A stretch of 64,000 bases of DNA, from assembly GCF_000427905.1 (NCBI RefSeq), contig NZ_KE386604.1, positions 794,885 to 858,884 on the forward strand. Reading direction: 5' to 3'. Positions 36,154 through 45,538 of this stretch are shown piece after piece. This DNA comes from Thermocrispum agreste DSM 44070. GTDB taxonomy: Bacteria; Actinomycetota; Actinomycetes; Mycobacteriales; Pseudonocardiaceae. Within the stretch, counting starts at the first letter, position 1; each line of letters starts with the position of its first letter. The notes below the pieces were generated by a model. That model worked only from the letters and a program-made list of their open reading frames with translations. It made no database searches and was not told the DNA's origin. Made by a program: the position numbers and the translations under genes.

Positions 36154-36936
36154 CTAACGGGAGAGGATCCGCAACGCCGCTTCGTGCAGCACCCCGTTGG
36201 TGGACAGCGCGTTGCCACCGTCGAACCGTTCGGCGCCGGTCAGGTCGGTGAACCGGCCACCGGCCTCGGTCACCAGCACCTGCACGGCGGCCACGTCCCA
36301 CGGGTTCACGATCGGTTCGGCGGCGATGTCGATCACGCCCTCGGCGACCAGGCAATGCGACCAGAAGTCGCCGACCGCCCGGTTCTCCCAGCACGCCGCC
36401 ACCAAATCGAGGTAGGCCTGCTTCGAGTGGTACTCGTCCCACGTGTTCAGGTTCGTCGTCGACACGTAGGCGTCCGACAAGTCGCTCACCTGGGACACCC
36501 GCAGCCGCCGCTCACCCGAGGCGTCGGCCACCCATGCGCCGCCACCGGCGTCGGCCCACCACCGGCGGGCCAGCATCGGCGCGGAGATCACACCGACCAC
36601 CGGCACTCCGTCGTCCACCAACGCGATCAGCGTGGCCCAGACGGGCACGCCGCGCAGGAAGTTCTTGGTCCCGTCGATCGGGTCGAGGACCCAGGTGCGG
36701 CCGGAGCCGATCTCGCCGCCCCCTTCCTCCCCGGCGATGCGATCCTGCGGTCGTTCGGTGGCCAGCACGCCGCGGATGGCCTCCTCCACCGCGAGGTCGG
36801 CATCGGTCACCGGGCTGCGGTCCGGTTTGGTGCGCACGGTGAGATCACGTACCGAGTAGCGTGGAACGGTGATCGCGTCCGCGGTGTCGGCAAGACGCTT
36901 GGCCAGGTGAATGTCGTCGGCATACGGGCGTGTCAC
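36154..36936 (-). CDS. hisN: Inositol monophosphatase-family phosphatase, histidinol-phosphatase-like
   Basis: 260 residues, GTG at 36936. IMPase motifs: TKPDRSPVTDADLAVEEAIR, GEEGGGE (metal Glu), VLDPIDGTKNFLRGVPVWAT (metal Asp-x-Asp and Thr) and NPWDVAAVQVLVTEAGGRFT with the last metal Asp. The KNFLRGVPVWAT stretch is typical of actinomycete HisN histidinol-phosphate phosphatases, while inositol monophosphatases have a different continuation. The reaction would be L-histidinol phosphate to L-histidinol in histidine synthesis. It is not near other his genes, so an inositol-phosphate or other sugar phosphatase role remains possible. Divergent from the response regulator gene, 50 bp between starts. 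Confidence 0.85.
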   Translation of the reverse strand: MTRPYADDIHLAKRLADTADAITVPRYSVRDLTVRTKPDRSPVTDADLAVEEAIRGVLATERPQDRIAGEEGGGEIGSGRTWVLDPIDGTKNFLRGVPVWATLIALVDDGVPVVGVISAPMLARRWWADAGGGAWVADASGERRLRVSQVSDLSDAYVSTTNLNTWDEYHSKQAYLDLVAACWENRAVGDFWSHCLVAEGVIDIAAEPIVNPWDVAAVQVLVTEAGGRFTDLTGAERFDGGNALSTNGVLHEAALRILSR

Positions 36937-36986
36937 GGTGTGATCCTCGCATGGAGTAATCGGCAGGTCGCCGTATGGTAAAGACC

Positions 36987-37697
36987 GTGAGCAAGGTTCT
37001 TCTCGCCGAGGACGATCCTGCCATCGCCGAGCCCTTGTCCCGGGCGCTGGACCGGGAGGGCTACGAGGTCGAGGTCGTGACCGACGGCCCGAGCGTGCTG
37101 GAGGTGACCCAGCAACGGCCGGTGAACCTGCTCGTGCTCGACCTCGGCCTGCCCAAGATGGACGGCCTGGAGGTCTGCAGGCGGCTGCGCGCCCGCGGTG
37201 CCGAGCTGCCGGTGCTGATGCTGACCGCCCGCACCGACGAGGTGGACTTCGTGGTCGGCCTGGACGCGGGCGCGGACGACTACGTGGCCAAGCCGTTCCG
37301 GCTGGCCGAGCTGCTGGCCAGGATCCGCGCGCTGCTGCGCAGGCAGGCGCCCGAGGTGCTGGAGGCCAACGGTGTGCGGATGGACCTCGGTGCGCGCCTG
37401 GTCACCGTCGACGGGGTCGAGGTCCAGCTGGCCAACAAGGAGTTCGAGCTGCTGCGGGTGCTGATGAGCCGGGCGGGGCAGGTGGTCAGCAGGGAGGAGA
37501 TCCTCGCCGAGGTGTGGAACGACCTGGACTCCAAGACCACCAAGACGCTGGACATGCACATCTCCTGGCTGCGCCGCAAGCTGGCCATCGCGTCCGGCGA
37601 GATCGACGGCAAGGGCGGTACCAAGCCCGCGCAGGCCACCGACACCGAGCGAATCTCCACCGTCCGCGGCGTCGGCTTCCGGTTCAACGTGGAGTGA
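36987..37697 (+). CDS. OmpR-family response regulator
   Basis: 236 residues from the GTG at 36987, which follows a TATGGT box by 7 nt; an ATG at 36975 overlaps that box. Receiver domain: LLAEDDPAIAEPLSRALDRE (acidic pair), LLVLDLGLPKMDGLE with phospho-acceptor Asp52, TARTDE and DDYVAKPFR with the Lys. The C-terminal winged helix carries LANKEFELLRVLMSRAGQVV and DSKTTKTLDMHISWLRRKL. ERISTVRGVGFRF is the classic ending. It pairs with the sensor kinase 15 bp downstream. Its targets are not visible in the window. Confidence 0.95.
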   Translation: MSKVLLAEDDPAIAEPLSRALDREGYEVEVVTDGPSVLEVTQQRPVNLLVLDLGLPKMDGLEVCRRLRARGAELPVLMLTARTDEVDFVVGLDAGADDYVAKPFRLAELLARIRALLRRQAPEVLEANGVRMDLGARLVTVDGVEVQLANKEFELLRVLMSRAGQVVSREEILAEVWNDLDSKTTKTLDMHISWLRRKLAIASGEIDGKGGTKPAQATDTERISTVRGVGFRFNVE

Positions 37698-37712
37698 GGC
37701 GACACTAGCGCC

Positions 37713-38987
37713 GTGCATCGCCGCATCCTGCTCGCCATCCTGTTGGCCGTCGCGGTCACGGCAGCGGCGCTGGGCATCCCACTCGGCTTCACCGCGTGGG
37801 AACTGGTGTCCAGCCTGGCGAAGGAAGACCTGGCCACCAGGGCGCAGCGTATCGCCAAGAGCCTGGACACCACCATCGCCGCCGGTGAGGTCATCGACAC
37901 CCGGCAGGTTCGCCTGGCCATCCCGGACGACGGGTACCTGCTGGTGCGCGGGCAGGACGGACGCGAGTACCGGCATGGCACGAAACCGCGGGGCGACGTG
38001 CTGACCGAAACGGCGAACCTGGGTGGTGGCGGCCAGGTGCAGCTGACCATTCCCGCCGGCCCGGTGCGCACCAGGCAGACGCAAGTGACGCTCGCGGTGG
38101 TGCTGCTGGCCATCCTGTCGGTGGGCACCGGAATGGTGGTGGCGAGCGTGACGGCACGCAGGCTGGCCCGGCCGATGCGCAGCATCTCGGCCAGGGCGGC
38201 GCGGCTGGGCGCCGGGGACTTCCGGCCGGATTCCGCCAGGTACAGCATGCGCGAGCTGGACATGATCGCCGAGGCGCTGGACACCTCGGCGGAGGCCCTG
38301 TCGGCGTTGATCCGGCGGGAGCGGCAGTTCGTCGGTGACGTGTCCCACCAGCTGCGCAGCCGGATCACCGCGCTGCAGCTGCGGCTGGACGCGCTGACCG
38401 CGCACGAGGACCCCGGCGTGGTCGCGGAGGCGCGCGCCGCGCAGGACCAGGCGGATCAACTCACCGCCGCCTTGGACGACTTGCTGGCCGCGGCCCGCGC
38501 GGCGCGGGAAGCCGGGGCGGAGCCGGTCGACGTGGGCGCGCAGCTGCGCGAGATCGCCGACGAGTGGCGAGCGGTCTTCGCGGCAGGCAACCGAGGCCTG
38601 AAGCTGCGTGTCCCGTCCGGGTTGATCGCCAGGGCCACACCCGCCCGGCTGCGCGAGGTCGTCGGCGTGCTGCTGGACAACGCAATCAAGCACGGTGCAG
38701 GCACCGTCACGTTGTCGGCGCGCCCGGGCGACGGGAGCGTCGTGGTGTCGGTCAGCGACAACGGCCCCGGCGTGCCGGACGACCTCGCCCCGCACATCTT
38801 CGACCGCGGCGTGTCCGGGGTGGGCTCGACCGGTGTCGGCTTGGCACTGGCCCGGGCACTGGCCGAAGCCGACGGCGGGCGACTGGAGCTGGCCAGCCAG
38901 CGTCCGGCGACGTTCAGCCTGTTCCTGCTGGTGCCCAAGCCGACCGACGTGACCGAGCGGCCGCTGCGGAGCAGCAACCCGCGGTGA
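37713..38987 (+). CDS. Sensor histidine kinase
   Basis: 424 residues from the GTG at 37713. First membrane helix ILLAILLAVAVTAAALGIPL, a ~95-residue outside loop (IAAGEVIDTRQVRLAIPDDG and so on), second helix VTLAVVLLAILSVGTGMVVA, HAMP linker ARRLARPMRSISARAARLGA, HisKA box FVGDVSHQLRSRITALQL with His212, then ATP-binding motifs: N box DNAIKHGAG, G1 VSVSDNGPGVPDDL, and G2 GVGLALARALAEADGG. The short periplasmic loop suggests sensing of a small ligand or envelope stress. Convergent with gtrA (9 bp apart). The SHQLRSRI sequence resembles kinases of the CseC/MprB-like branch. Confidence 0.94.
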   Translation: MHRRILLAILLAVAVTAAALGIPLGFTAWELVSSLAKEDLATRAQRIAKSLDTTIAAGEVIDTRQVRLAIPDDGYLLVRGQDGREYRHGTKPRGDVLTETANLGGGGQVQLTIPAGPVRTRQTQVTLAVVLLAILSVGTGMVVASVTARRLARPMRSISARAARLGAGDFRPDSARYSMRELDMIAEALDTSAEALSALIRRERQFVGDVSHQLRSRITALQLRLDALTAHEDPGVVAEARAAQDQADQLTAALDDLLAAARAAREAGAEPVDVGAQLREIADEWRAVFAAGNRGLKLRVPSGLIARATPARLREVVGVLLDNAIKHGAGTVTLSARPGDGSVVVSVSDNGPGVPDDLAPHIFDRGVSGVGSTGVGLALARALAEADGGRLELASQRPATFSLFLLVPKPTDVTERPLRSSNPR

Positions 38988-38996
38988 GCGCGGCCG

Positions 38997-39506
38997 TCAC
39001 GGCAGGTCGTGGCGGCGGCCGCCGAGCTCGTCGGGAAAGACCCACTTCCGCATCGCGACGAACCGGAACACCATGGCCAGCAGCATCCCGACGATCGATC
39101 CGCTGGTGAAGTCGGCGACCTCCTGCACCCACCGCTCGACGTGCGGCACCTCGAGGTCGAGCACGTACCGCGACACCAGCAGCGGGATCAGGTTCACGAC
39201 CAGCGCCACCCCGCTGACCAGGAAGAACAGCGCGGCCTCGTGGTGGCGTTCCCGCCCGCCGCGGGTGCGGAACGACCACTCCCGGTTCAGCACGTAGGAG
39301 ACGATGGTGGCCACCACGATGGCGAACGCCTTGGCCGTGGTCGGCTTCTCCTCCAGCACGGTGAGCTTCAGCGCGTACCAGATGACGTTGTCGATGACGA
39401 ACGTGATCGCGCCGACGACCGCGAACTTGAGCTTCTCCCGGTGCTTGATGAGCACGCCGCGCAGCGGCTCGGGCACGCGCGCGAGCAAGCTTTCGATCAC
39501 GGTCAC
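38997..39506 (-). CDS. GtrA family membrane protein
   Basis: 169 residues, GTG at 39506 with GGGAG upstream. Four hydrophobic helices: FAVVGAITFVIDNVIWYALK, AFAIVVATIVSYVLNREWSF, LFFLVSGVALVVNLIPLLVS and SGSIVGMLLAMVFRFVAM. NREWSF and the final RKWVFP are the two GtrA-family signatures. GtrA-type proteins flip or assist transfer of lipid-linked sugars during wall or surface-polysaccharide synthesis. In M. tuberculosis the equivalent is Rv3277, near purK, and this gene similarly lies ~5 kb from purK here. Specific lipid substrate unknown. Confidence 0.9.
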   Translation of the reverse strand: MTVIESLLARVPEPLRGVLIKHREKLKFAVVGAITFVIDNVIWYALKLTVLEEKPTTAKAFAIVVATIVSYVLNREWSFRTRGGRERHHEAALFFLVSGVALVVNLIPLLVSRYVLDLEVPHVERWVQEVADFTSGSIVGMLLAMVFRFVAMRKWVFPDELGGRRHDLP

Positions 39507-39679
39507 GGCTCACGACTCCCAACGAACGCCTGACGCGGGCAGTCTATGAGCCCGGTGGTGTGACGCGCGTTGGGCCGGGCGCAGGGTGGCCGACGTCTCG
39601 GCCACCGTTCCCTGACGTCCGTGCCGGCACCAGGAACGTCGCCCTGTACGACGAATCGGGTGCCGGCGCGTGGTCGAAG

Positions 39680-41983
39680 TCACCAGGGCAGCCAGCGGTC
39701 GAACAAGTCCGTGCCGTGACCGGAGCGCGGCTTGGGATTCGGGCGCTCCCACGTCGGCTGCCAGCCCGGACGGGACGAGCTCGGCGGCCGCGCCGGTGAG
39801 CTCGGCTTGGTGCTGCTCGGCCCGTCCGGCTTCAGCTCCGGCGGAGACGGCGGCCGGGAGCTCGGCGGCTTTGGGGGCGTGGGCCGCACCGGCGACGAAG
39901 GCTTGCCGGATGCGGCGGGAGCGGGAACCGTGGGCCGGGCCGGTGTGCCGGACTCGGCCGGTGTGGTGGTCCCGGTGCCAGGAACCTGCTGCGGGACCAG
40001 GTTGGGCACGCAGGCGAACAGGCACCACGGGCGGACGGTCTGCGACGCCCTGGCGTCCCCGATGCGCGCGGTGACGGTGACCGAGGCCGGGAAGCCGCTG
40101 TGCAGCAGCGGGACCAGCAGCCGGGCGCTGGTGCCCGGAGCCAGCGGGCGATGGCTGCGGCAGGTGGTGGCGCTCGCGCCGCTGAGGCAGTCGAAGCCCA
40201 GCGCCGACCAGTCGTCGACCAGCATCGGGTGGTCGATCGTGACCGTGGCTTGCTTGGTCGTCCGACCGGTGTTGGTCACCGTGGCCGAGACGTACCACAG
40301 GTGTGCGCTGACGTCGATCGCGACGCCGTCCTTGGCCTCGACCCGCACCGGGATGCGGATCTTCAAGGTCGTGGTGGTCCCGCTGGACACCGTGCCGGTG
40401 ATCTGACCGTCCCGCACCGATTCGTCGGCCACCAGCCGGAACACCAGCGTCGCCGACGCCTGCGGGGCCAGGCCGTCGGGGGTGCGGCAGGTGACCTCGC
40501 CGGTGCCGCCCGGGCACTTCACCACGTCGCCGGGGGCGCTCGCCGCTGCCAGGCGGGGCAGGGCGGCCGACGTCGCCCCGCCGGGCGTGCCGCCCCCGCC
40601 CGGCTGGTCGACGGCCGAGACACCGCGCGGCAGGGTCAGCGTGACGGTCACCGGTTCGGACTTGCGTCCGCCGTCGTTGCGCACCGTGATCGGGAGGTCG
40701 GTCGGTCCGCCGCCCGGGACGAGCTCGATGCTGCCGCCCGGCGGTTCCACGGTGATGTCCGCGGGGAGCGGCTGCTCGGCCGGTGGCGGTTTGGGCCGGG
40801 GTGCCGGCGGTGGTGGCTGCGGAGAATCCGGTCGCGGCCCCGGTGTGGTCTGCGGCGCCGGCGGCTGCGGCTGCGGGCGTTCCGGTGGCGGTGCAGGCTC
40901 GTTCGCCTGGGGGGTGTTGTTCGGCGCCTGCACCGCGGGTGGTGTCGGCTGGGCCTGCGGTTGCGCGTGCGGAACCGGTTGGGGACCCCCGGAGGCGAGC
41001 GCCACGGCCACCGCCGCGACCACTGCCGCTCCGGACGCGCCGACGCCGAGCAACTGCCGCGGCGCGGATGCCGCGGCAGTTGCCGCGGCTCCGCCCGACG
41101 ACGAAGCGGCCGCGACTCCGGTGGTGGCCGCGGCGGCGCCTGCCGTGGCGGCCGCGGCCTTCGCGGAACTCGCCAGCGCCAGGTAGCCGAGTGCGGCCCC
41201 ACCCAGCACCAGCGGCGCGACGACGGCGCGCAGGGCGCCGTTGATGTCGGCCAGCTCCGCGGCGAGGGCGCGGCAGTCCGCACAGTTGTCGAGGTGGTTC
41301 TCGACCTGGGCGCGTTCGCGCTTGGACAACCCGTCGCGCGTCCACGCGCCCAGCCGATCGGCGGTGGCGCGGCACCGCTCCGCGGCCGTCTCGGTCAGGT
41401 GCACCTGCAGGTAGGCCTGCCGCAGCGCTTCCCTGGCCCGGTAGGCCAGCGCGGACACCGCGTTGGGGGACAGGCCGAGCAGCGGCGCGATCTCGGCAGG
41501 CGTCTGCTGTTCGATCTCGGTGTGCCAGAGCACCATCTGCCACCGCTCCGGCAGCCGGGCGAACGCCTGCGCGGCCATGGAGCGCTCCAGCCCGGCCACG
41601 GCGGTGTCGGAGAACGGGACGGTCAGCGCGCCGCCGAGCGCACCGGTGACCTCGGACATGTCCTCGTTGAGGTCGATCCGCTTCTCCCTGCGCGCCTTGT
41701 CGTAGGCGACGTGCCGCAGCGAGGTGAGCAGGTAAGCGCGGAACGCCGAGTCCGGGCCCTTGCCGGCGCGCAGCGTGTCCAGCAGCTTGGCGAACGCCTC
41801 TGCCACCAGGTCGTCGGCTTCGGCGTTGGACCGCGCCAGCTGTCGTGCCAGGTTGTACGCCGCGCCCACATGCCGCTCGTACAGCGTCCCGTAGGCGGAG
41901 GTGTTCCCGTTGCGCACCGCGGCGATCAACTCGGCATCACTGGGACCGTGCTGCTCGGTGCCCCCAGTCGGTGCGGTGGTCAC
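39680..41983 (-). CDS. ECF-type sigma factor fused to zinc-binding anti-sigma module and large extracellular region
   Basis: 767 residues from GTG 41983, preceded by AAGGAGGG; an upstream start (42034) would cover that site. Sigma-70 region 2 (RNGNTSAYGTLYERHVGAAY, DDLVAEAFAKLLDTLRAG) and region 4 (LPERWQMVLWHTEIEQQTPA, LLGLSPNAVSALAYRARE). Then a zinc-binding anti-sigma motif H-x3-C-x2-C (His230, Cys234, Cys237) and one or two membrane helices (VVAPLVLGGAALGYLALASS, then AVVAAVAVALASGG). The outside part has Pro-rich linkers and at least two Ig-like/DUF11-type domains (ITVRNDGGRKSEPVTVTLTL and similar). Thus sigma and anti-sigma lie in one chain, anchored in the membrane; release by proteolysis after an envelope signal is the probable activation route. 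Confidence 0.9.
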   Translation of the reverse strand: MTTAPTGGTEQHGPSDAELIAAVRNGNTSAYGTLYERHVGAAYNLARQLARSNAEADDLVAEAFAKLLDTLRAGKGPDSAFRAYLLTSLRHVAYDKARREKRIDLNEDMSEVTGALGGALTVPFSDTAVAGLERSMAAQAFARLPERWQMVLWHTEIEQQTPAEIAPLLGLSPNAVSALAYRAREALRQAYLQVHLTETAAERCRATADRLGAWTRDGLSKRERAQVENHLDNCADCRALAAELADINGALRAVVAPLVLGGAALGYLALASSAKAAAATAGAAAATTGVAAASSSGGAAATAAASAPRQLLGVGASGAAVVAAVAVALASGGPQPVPHAQPQAQPTPPAVQAPNNTPQANEPAPPPERPQPQPPAPQTTPGPRPDSPQPPPPAPRPKPPPAEQPLPADITVEPPGGSIELVPGGGPTDLPITVRNDGGRKSEPVTVTLTLPRGVSAVDQPGGGGTPGGATSAALPRLAAASAPGDVVKCPGGTGEVTCRTPDGLAPQASATLVFRLVADESVRDGQITGTVSSGTTTTLKIRIPVRVEAKDGVAIDVSAHLWYVSATVTNTGRTTKQATVTIDHPMLVDDWSALGFDCLSGASATTCRSHRPLAPGTSARLLVPLLHSGFPASVTVTARIGDARASQTVRPWCLFACVPNLVPQQVPGTGTTTPAESGTPARPTVPAPAASGKPSSPVRPTPPKPPSSRPPSPPELKPDGPSSTKPSSPARPPSSSRPGWQPTWERPNPKPRSGHGTDLFDRWLPW

Positions 41984-42185
41984 GGGCCCTCCTTGTCCCC
42001 AGTCCTGCGGTGCGGTCCCAGTCAGGCGGCGCATTCCTCAGACGCCGTCCGCGCACCAGTGTGACGGACCTAAGTCGCTACGTCACCACGAGGCTGGCAA
42101 GCGTAACCGTGGGTAGCGCTGCGCTCCAAGGGCCGGTGGAGTGTCGCACCGGCTTCCGCGGTCACCCGGAACCGTGATCTATTAA

Positions 42186-43118
42186 ATGGCGTCACAATCC
42201 GTGGCTGAACTCGTCACTCCGGTGGACGCGACAATGCCGGGGAAGGGGCGGCAAGTGACGGACGGGCCAACTGTCGGTGCGCGTTTCGCCGGGGCGGATG
42301 ACCCGGGCAGGGAACAGCGGCCGGTGCTTCGGCCGCTCGACCTCGATCCCCGGGTGCTGCGGGCGCGCTGGCGCTCGGCGAGCCTTGCCGCCGGATGGCG
42401 CTTTCCCAGCGACTGGGGAGTGCCCGAGGTGGACATGGTGTGCGCGGCCTTGACCGCCGGGGGCGCGACCGAGTCGGTGCTGTCGGCGTTGGGGCGCGCA
42501 CGGGCGGCCTCGGGGGCCGGCCTGGAGGAGACGTTGACGGATCTGGCCGCCCTGCACGCGGTGCTGGCCGGTTCCGACGGCGACGGGTGGGTGACGCCCG
42601 ACATCGACGCCACCCCGGTGCGGCTGGTCCGCATCACCGCAACGGCCTGGGCCGAGGCCGCGCTCGACCGCCTGGCCAATCCGGAGGTCATCGATCCGCT
42701 GACCGGCCTGCCGACCGGCTCGTACCTGCGCACCCGGCTGGCCGAGGTGTACCGGGCGGCTGCCCGGACCGGGCGGCCGGTGCCCGCGACCCACCTGCTG
42801 ATCGTCGCCACGGTCGACGCGAGCGCGATGACCGGGTGGGCCCGGCTGACCGGGATGATCCTGACCGCGGACGCGCTCCGGAAGGTGTTCGACGGCGGGG
42901 AGACGGTGGCCTGCCTCGGTCCGTCCACACTGGCCGTGCTGACCGGCCGGGACGACGAGCTGCCCCGCAGGATGATGGCGGCGCGCCGGGAGATCACCGC
43001 CCGGCTGTCCCGTGACGAGCAGCTGCACGGGCTGCCGCCACCGGCGTTGCGCATGCTGCGCTTCCCGCCGACGTTCGCCGAGTCGTGTGCGGTGTTGAGC
43101 ACCGTCGGCCGGGCCTGA
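42186..43118 (+). CDS. Degenerate GGDEF-like domain protein
   Basis: 310 residues from the ATG at 42186. Residues ~1-170 contain a helical region (RVLRARWRSASLAAGWRFPS, LGRARAASGAGLEETLTDLA). Residues ~175-305 begin with DPLTGLPTGSYLRTRLAEVY, which matches the DxLTGLxNRxxL start of GGDEF domains, but no GG(D/E)EF active-site loop is seen; the corresponding area reads FDGGETVACLGPSTLAVL. It is therefore probably an inactive or repurposed cyclase fold, perhaps a nucleotide sensor or a protein-protein module. It is divergent from the sigma-fusion gene, with 202 bp between starts, and is followed by the GT87 gene 24 bp later. Family membership beyond that is uncertain. Confidence 0.75.
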   Translation: MASQSVAELVTPVDATMPGKGRQVTDGPTVGARFAGADDPGREQRPVLRPLDLDPRVLRARWRSASLAAGWRFPSDWGVPEVDMVCAALTAGGATESVLSALGRARAASGAGLEETLTDLAALHAVLAGSDGDGWVTPDIDATPVRLVRITATAWAEAALDRLANPEVIDPLTGLPTGSYLRTRLAEVYRAAARTGRPVPATHLLIVATVDASAMTGWARLTGMILTADALRKVFDGGETVACLGPSTLAVLTGRDDELPRRMMAARREITARLSRDEQLHGLPPPALRMLRFPPTFAESCAVLSTVGRA

Positions 43119-43142
43119 TCCGCCACGCCCTACTCTTGCTGC

Positions 43143-44327
43143 GTGCCCACATCGCTGCAGCGTCGGCTCCGCGCCCACCGTGGCGCGGTGGTGCTGATCG
43201 GCCTGCTGGCCGCGCTGCCGCTGGCCGTCGGCGTCATCGGCTGGCTGGCCGGGTGGCCGCTGGGCATGGACAGCGTGGTGTACCGGGCGGGCGCCAACAC
43301 GCTGCTGGACGGCGACCCGCTCTACGACACCCCGACGCTGCCCGCGTACGAGCCCGAGTGGGCGCTGCTGCCGTTCACCTACCCGCCTGCCGCGGCGCTG
43401 TTGTTCGTCCCGTTGGCCCCGCTGGCCATCCCGGTGGCCTGGGGCGTGCTGGGCGCGGTCTCGGTGTCGTGCCTGGCCGTCGTGGTGTGGCTGAGCCTGC
43501 GCGCGACCGGGGCGCGGCTCTTCGCCACCACGGCCACCGCCACGGCGGCGCTGACCGCGGCGGCGATCCTGCTCGAGCCGGTGTGGCGGACCATCTCGCT
43601 CGGCCAGATCAACCTGGTCCTGATGGCCCTGGTGATGGTGGACGTGCTGGTCGTCGGCGCGCGGGGCAGCCGCTGGGGCGGGGTGCTGATCGGCGTGGCG
43701 TCCGCGATCAAGCTCACCCCGCTGATCTTCGTCGCGCACCTGGTGTTCATCGGCCGGTGGCGCGATGCGATCCGGTCGGTGGCGACCTTCGCCGGGCTGC
43801 AGGGCGTGCTGCTGCTCATCAGCCCCTACGACGTCGTGCGTTACTTCACGCACGCGCTCGGTGACCCGGAGCGGATCGGGACCATCCACTGGTCGGACAA
43901 CCAGGCGCTGAACGGCCTGTTCCTCCGGCTCACCGGCGGGGCGTCGTGGTCGTTGGCCGCGGCGATCGCCGTCGGTGCCGTGCTGGCACCGTTCGCCGTG
44001 CTGCTGATGCGCCGCTACCAGCTGCGCGGCGAGCCGCTGCAGGCGCTGCTGGTGACCGCGTTCTACGGGCTGCTGGTCTCCCCGGTGTCCTGGACCCACC
44101 ACTGGGTCTGGGCGGTGCCGCTGCTGGTCGTGGTGCTCGCGCACGGCGGGCGCCGCCGGTGGTGGCCGGCGGTGGTGCTCACCGCGGTCTTCGCCAGCTA
44201 TCTGCTGCTCATCCTGCCCGGCGGCCGGGACCCCGATCTCGGCTGGTCGGTGGTCGACCACCTGCTGGGTAATCTGTATCTCTACGTGCCCCTGGTGCTC
44301 GGCGGCCTGCTGTGGTCGCGACGGTAG
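43143..44327 (+). CDS. GT87-family membrane mannosyltransferase
   Basis: 394 residues, GTG at 43143 with a TACTCT box 6 nt upstream. Ten or so hydrophobic helices; the first outside loop has LGMDSVVYRAGANTLLDGDP with the conserved acidic residue of GT-C enzymes, and FTYPPAAALLFVPLAPLA follows. SLGQINLVLMALVMVDVLVV and AIKLTPLIFVAHLVFIGRWR are typical for alpha-(1->2)-mannosyltransferases of the DUF2029/GT87 group (PimE, Rv2181). Uses polyprenyl-phosphate-mannose on the outer membrane face to extend phosphatidylinositol mannosides or lipoarabinomannan-like glycans. Acceptor unknown. The purK start is 12 bp beyond its stop. Confidence 0.9.
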   Translation: MPTSLQRRLRAHRGAVVLIGLLAALPLAVGVIGWLAGWPLGMDSVVYRAGANTLLDGDPLYDTPTLPAYEPEWALLPFTYPPAAALLFVPLAPLAIPVAWGVLGAVSVSCLAVVVWLSLRATGARLFATTATATAALTAAAILLEPVWRTISLGQINLVLMALVMVDVLVVGARGSRWGGVLIGVASAIKLTPLIFVAHLVFIGRWRDAIRSVATFAGLQGVLLLISPYDVVRYFTHALGDPERIGTIHWSDNQALNGLFLRLTGGASWSLAAAIAVGAVLAPFAVLLMRRYQLRGEPLQALLVTAFYGLLVSPVSWTHHWVWAVPLLVVVLAHGGRRRWWPAVVLTAVFASYLLLILPGGRDPDLGWSVVDHLLGNLYLYVPLVLGGLLWSRR

Positions 44328-44339
44328 GGTTTGGTCGTC

Positions 44340-45524
44340 ATGGATGCGCACACGGGGCTGCCGATCGTCGGCATGGTCGGCGGTGGACAGCTGGCCCGGA
44401 TGACCCATCAGGCGGCCATCGCCCTCGGGCAGTCCTTGCACGTGATGGTGGCGGGCGAGAGGGATTCCGCCGGGCTGGTCGCGGGCAAGGTGGTGCAGGG
44501 CGACCACACCGACCTGGATGCCCTGATGGCGTTCGCGTCCGGGGTCGACGTGGTGACGTTCGATCACGAACACGTCCCCAACGAGCACCTGCGTGAGCTG
44601 GTCGACGCCGGTGTGGTCGTGCGGCCGGGTCCGGACGCGCTGCTGCACGCGCAGGACAAGCTGCGGATGCGCCAGCGGCTGGCCGAGGCGGGGTGCCCGG
44701 TGCCCGCATTCGCGGCGGTGACCCGCCCCGACGACGTGCGGCGGTTCGGTGACCAGCACGGCTGGCCGGTGGTCGTCAAGGCCGTTCGCGGCGGGTACGA
44801 CGGCCGGGGCGTGTGGATCCCGGAGACGCCGGAGGAAGCCGGCACGCTGGTGCGCGACCTGCTCGACGCCGGCACGCCGCTGCTGGTGGAGGAAAAGGTG
44901 CCGATGCGGCGCGAGCTGTCGGCCCTGGTCGCCCGGTCGCCGTTCGGCCAGGGGGCCGCCTGGCCGGTGGTGGAGACGGTGCAGCGCGACGGGATCTGCA
45001 CCGAGGTGCTGGCCCCCGCGCCCGGCCTGTCGGCCGACACCGCGCACGACGCCCAGGAGCTCGCGCTGCGCATCGCGGCGGATCTGGGGGTGGTCGGTGT
45101 GATGGCCGTCGAGCTGTTCGAGACCGACAGCGGCGTGGTGGTCAACGAGCTGGCCATGCGCCCGCACAACTCCGGCCACTGGACCATGGACGGTTCCAGC
45201 ACGTCGCAGTTCGAGCAGCATCTGCGCGCGGTGCTGGACTACCCGCTCGGCGCGACCGACCCGCTGGCCCCGGTGTGCGTGATGGCCAACGTGCTGGGCG
45301 CCGAGCAGCCGCCGGCGATGGGCCCGGACGAGCGGCTCCACCACCTGTTCGCCCGGTTTCCGTCGGCGCGCGTGCACCTGTACGGCAAGCAGGAACGGCC
45401 CGGCCGCAAGCTGGGGCATGTGAACTTCCTCGGCGACGACGTCGAGAAGCTGCGCGAGCGCGGCCGGCTGGCCGCCCACTGGCTGTCCCACGCCGTCTGG
45501 CTCGACGGCTACCAAGTGCACTGA
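44340..45524 (+). CDS. purK: N5-carboxyaminoimidazole ribonucleotide synthase
   Basis: 394 residues from ATG 44340 (a TTG at 44331 is also in frame). ATP-grasp enzyme with [20 protein letters not shown] at the N-terminus, [36 protein letters not shown], the glycine loop [11 protein letters not shown], and the PurK-specific [20 protein letters not shown]. Converts aminoimidazole ribonucleotide, bicarbonate and ATP to N5-CAIR in purine biosynthesis. purE follows 14 nt later with its own ribosome site, and the two act in sequence. A TAGGGT box is 9 nt upstream of the ATG. Confidence 0.97.
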   Translation: MDAHTGLPIVGMVGGGQLARMTHQAAIALGQSLHVMVAGERDSAGLVAGKVVQGDHTDLDALMAFASGVDVVTFDHEHVPNEHLRELVDAGVVVRPGPDALLHAQDKLRMRQRLAEAGCPVPAFAAVTRPDDVRRFGDQHGWPVVVKAVRGGYDGRGVWIPETPEEAGTLVRDLLDAGTPLLVEEKVPMRRELSALVARSPFGQGAAWPVVETVQRDGICTEVLAPAPGLSADTAHDAQELALRIAADLGVVGVMAVELFETDSGVVVNELAMRPHNSGHWTMDGSSTSQFEQHLRAVLDYPLGATDPLAPVCVMANVLGAEQPPAMGPDERLHHLFARFPSARVHLYGKQERPGRKLGHVNFLGDDVEKLRERGRLAAHWLSHAVWLDGYQVH

Positions 45525-45538
45525 AGGAGACCACTCGG

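Noticed and set aside
42192..45521. 1109-codon minus-strand frame across the GGDEF-like, GT87 and purK genes
   Set aside because: It crosses three well-supported plus-strand genes and has low-complexity His/Gln/Arg-rich sequence, so it is a shadow.
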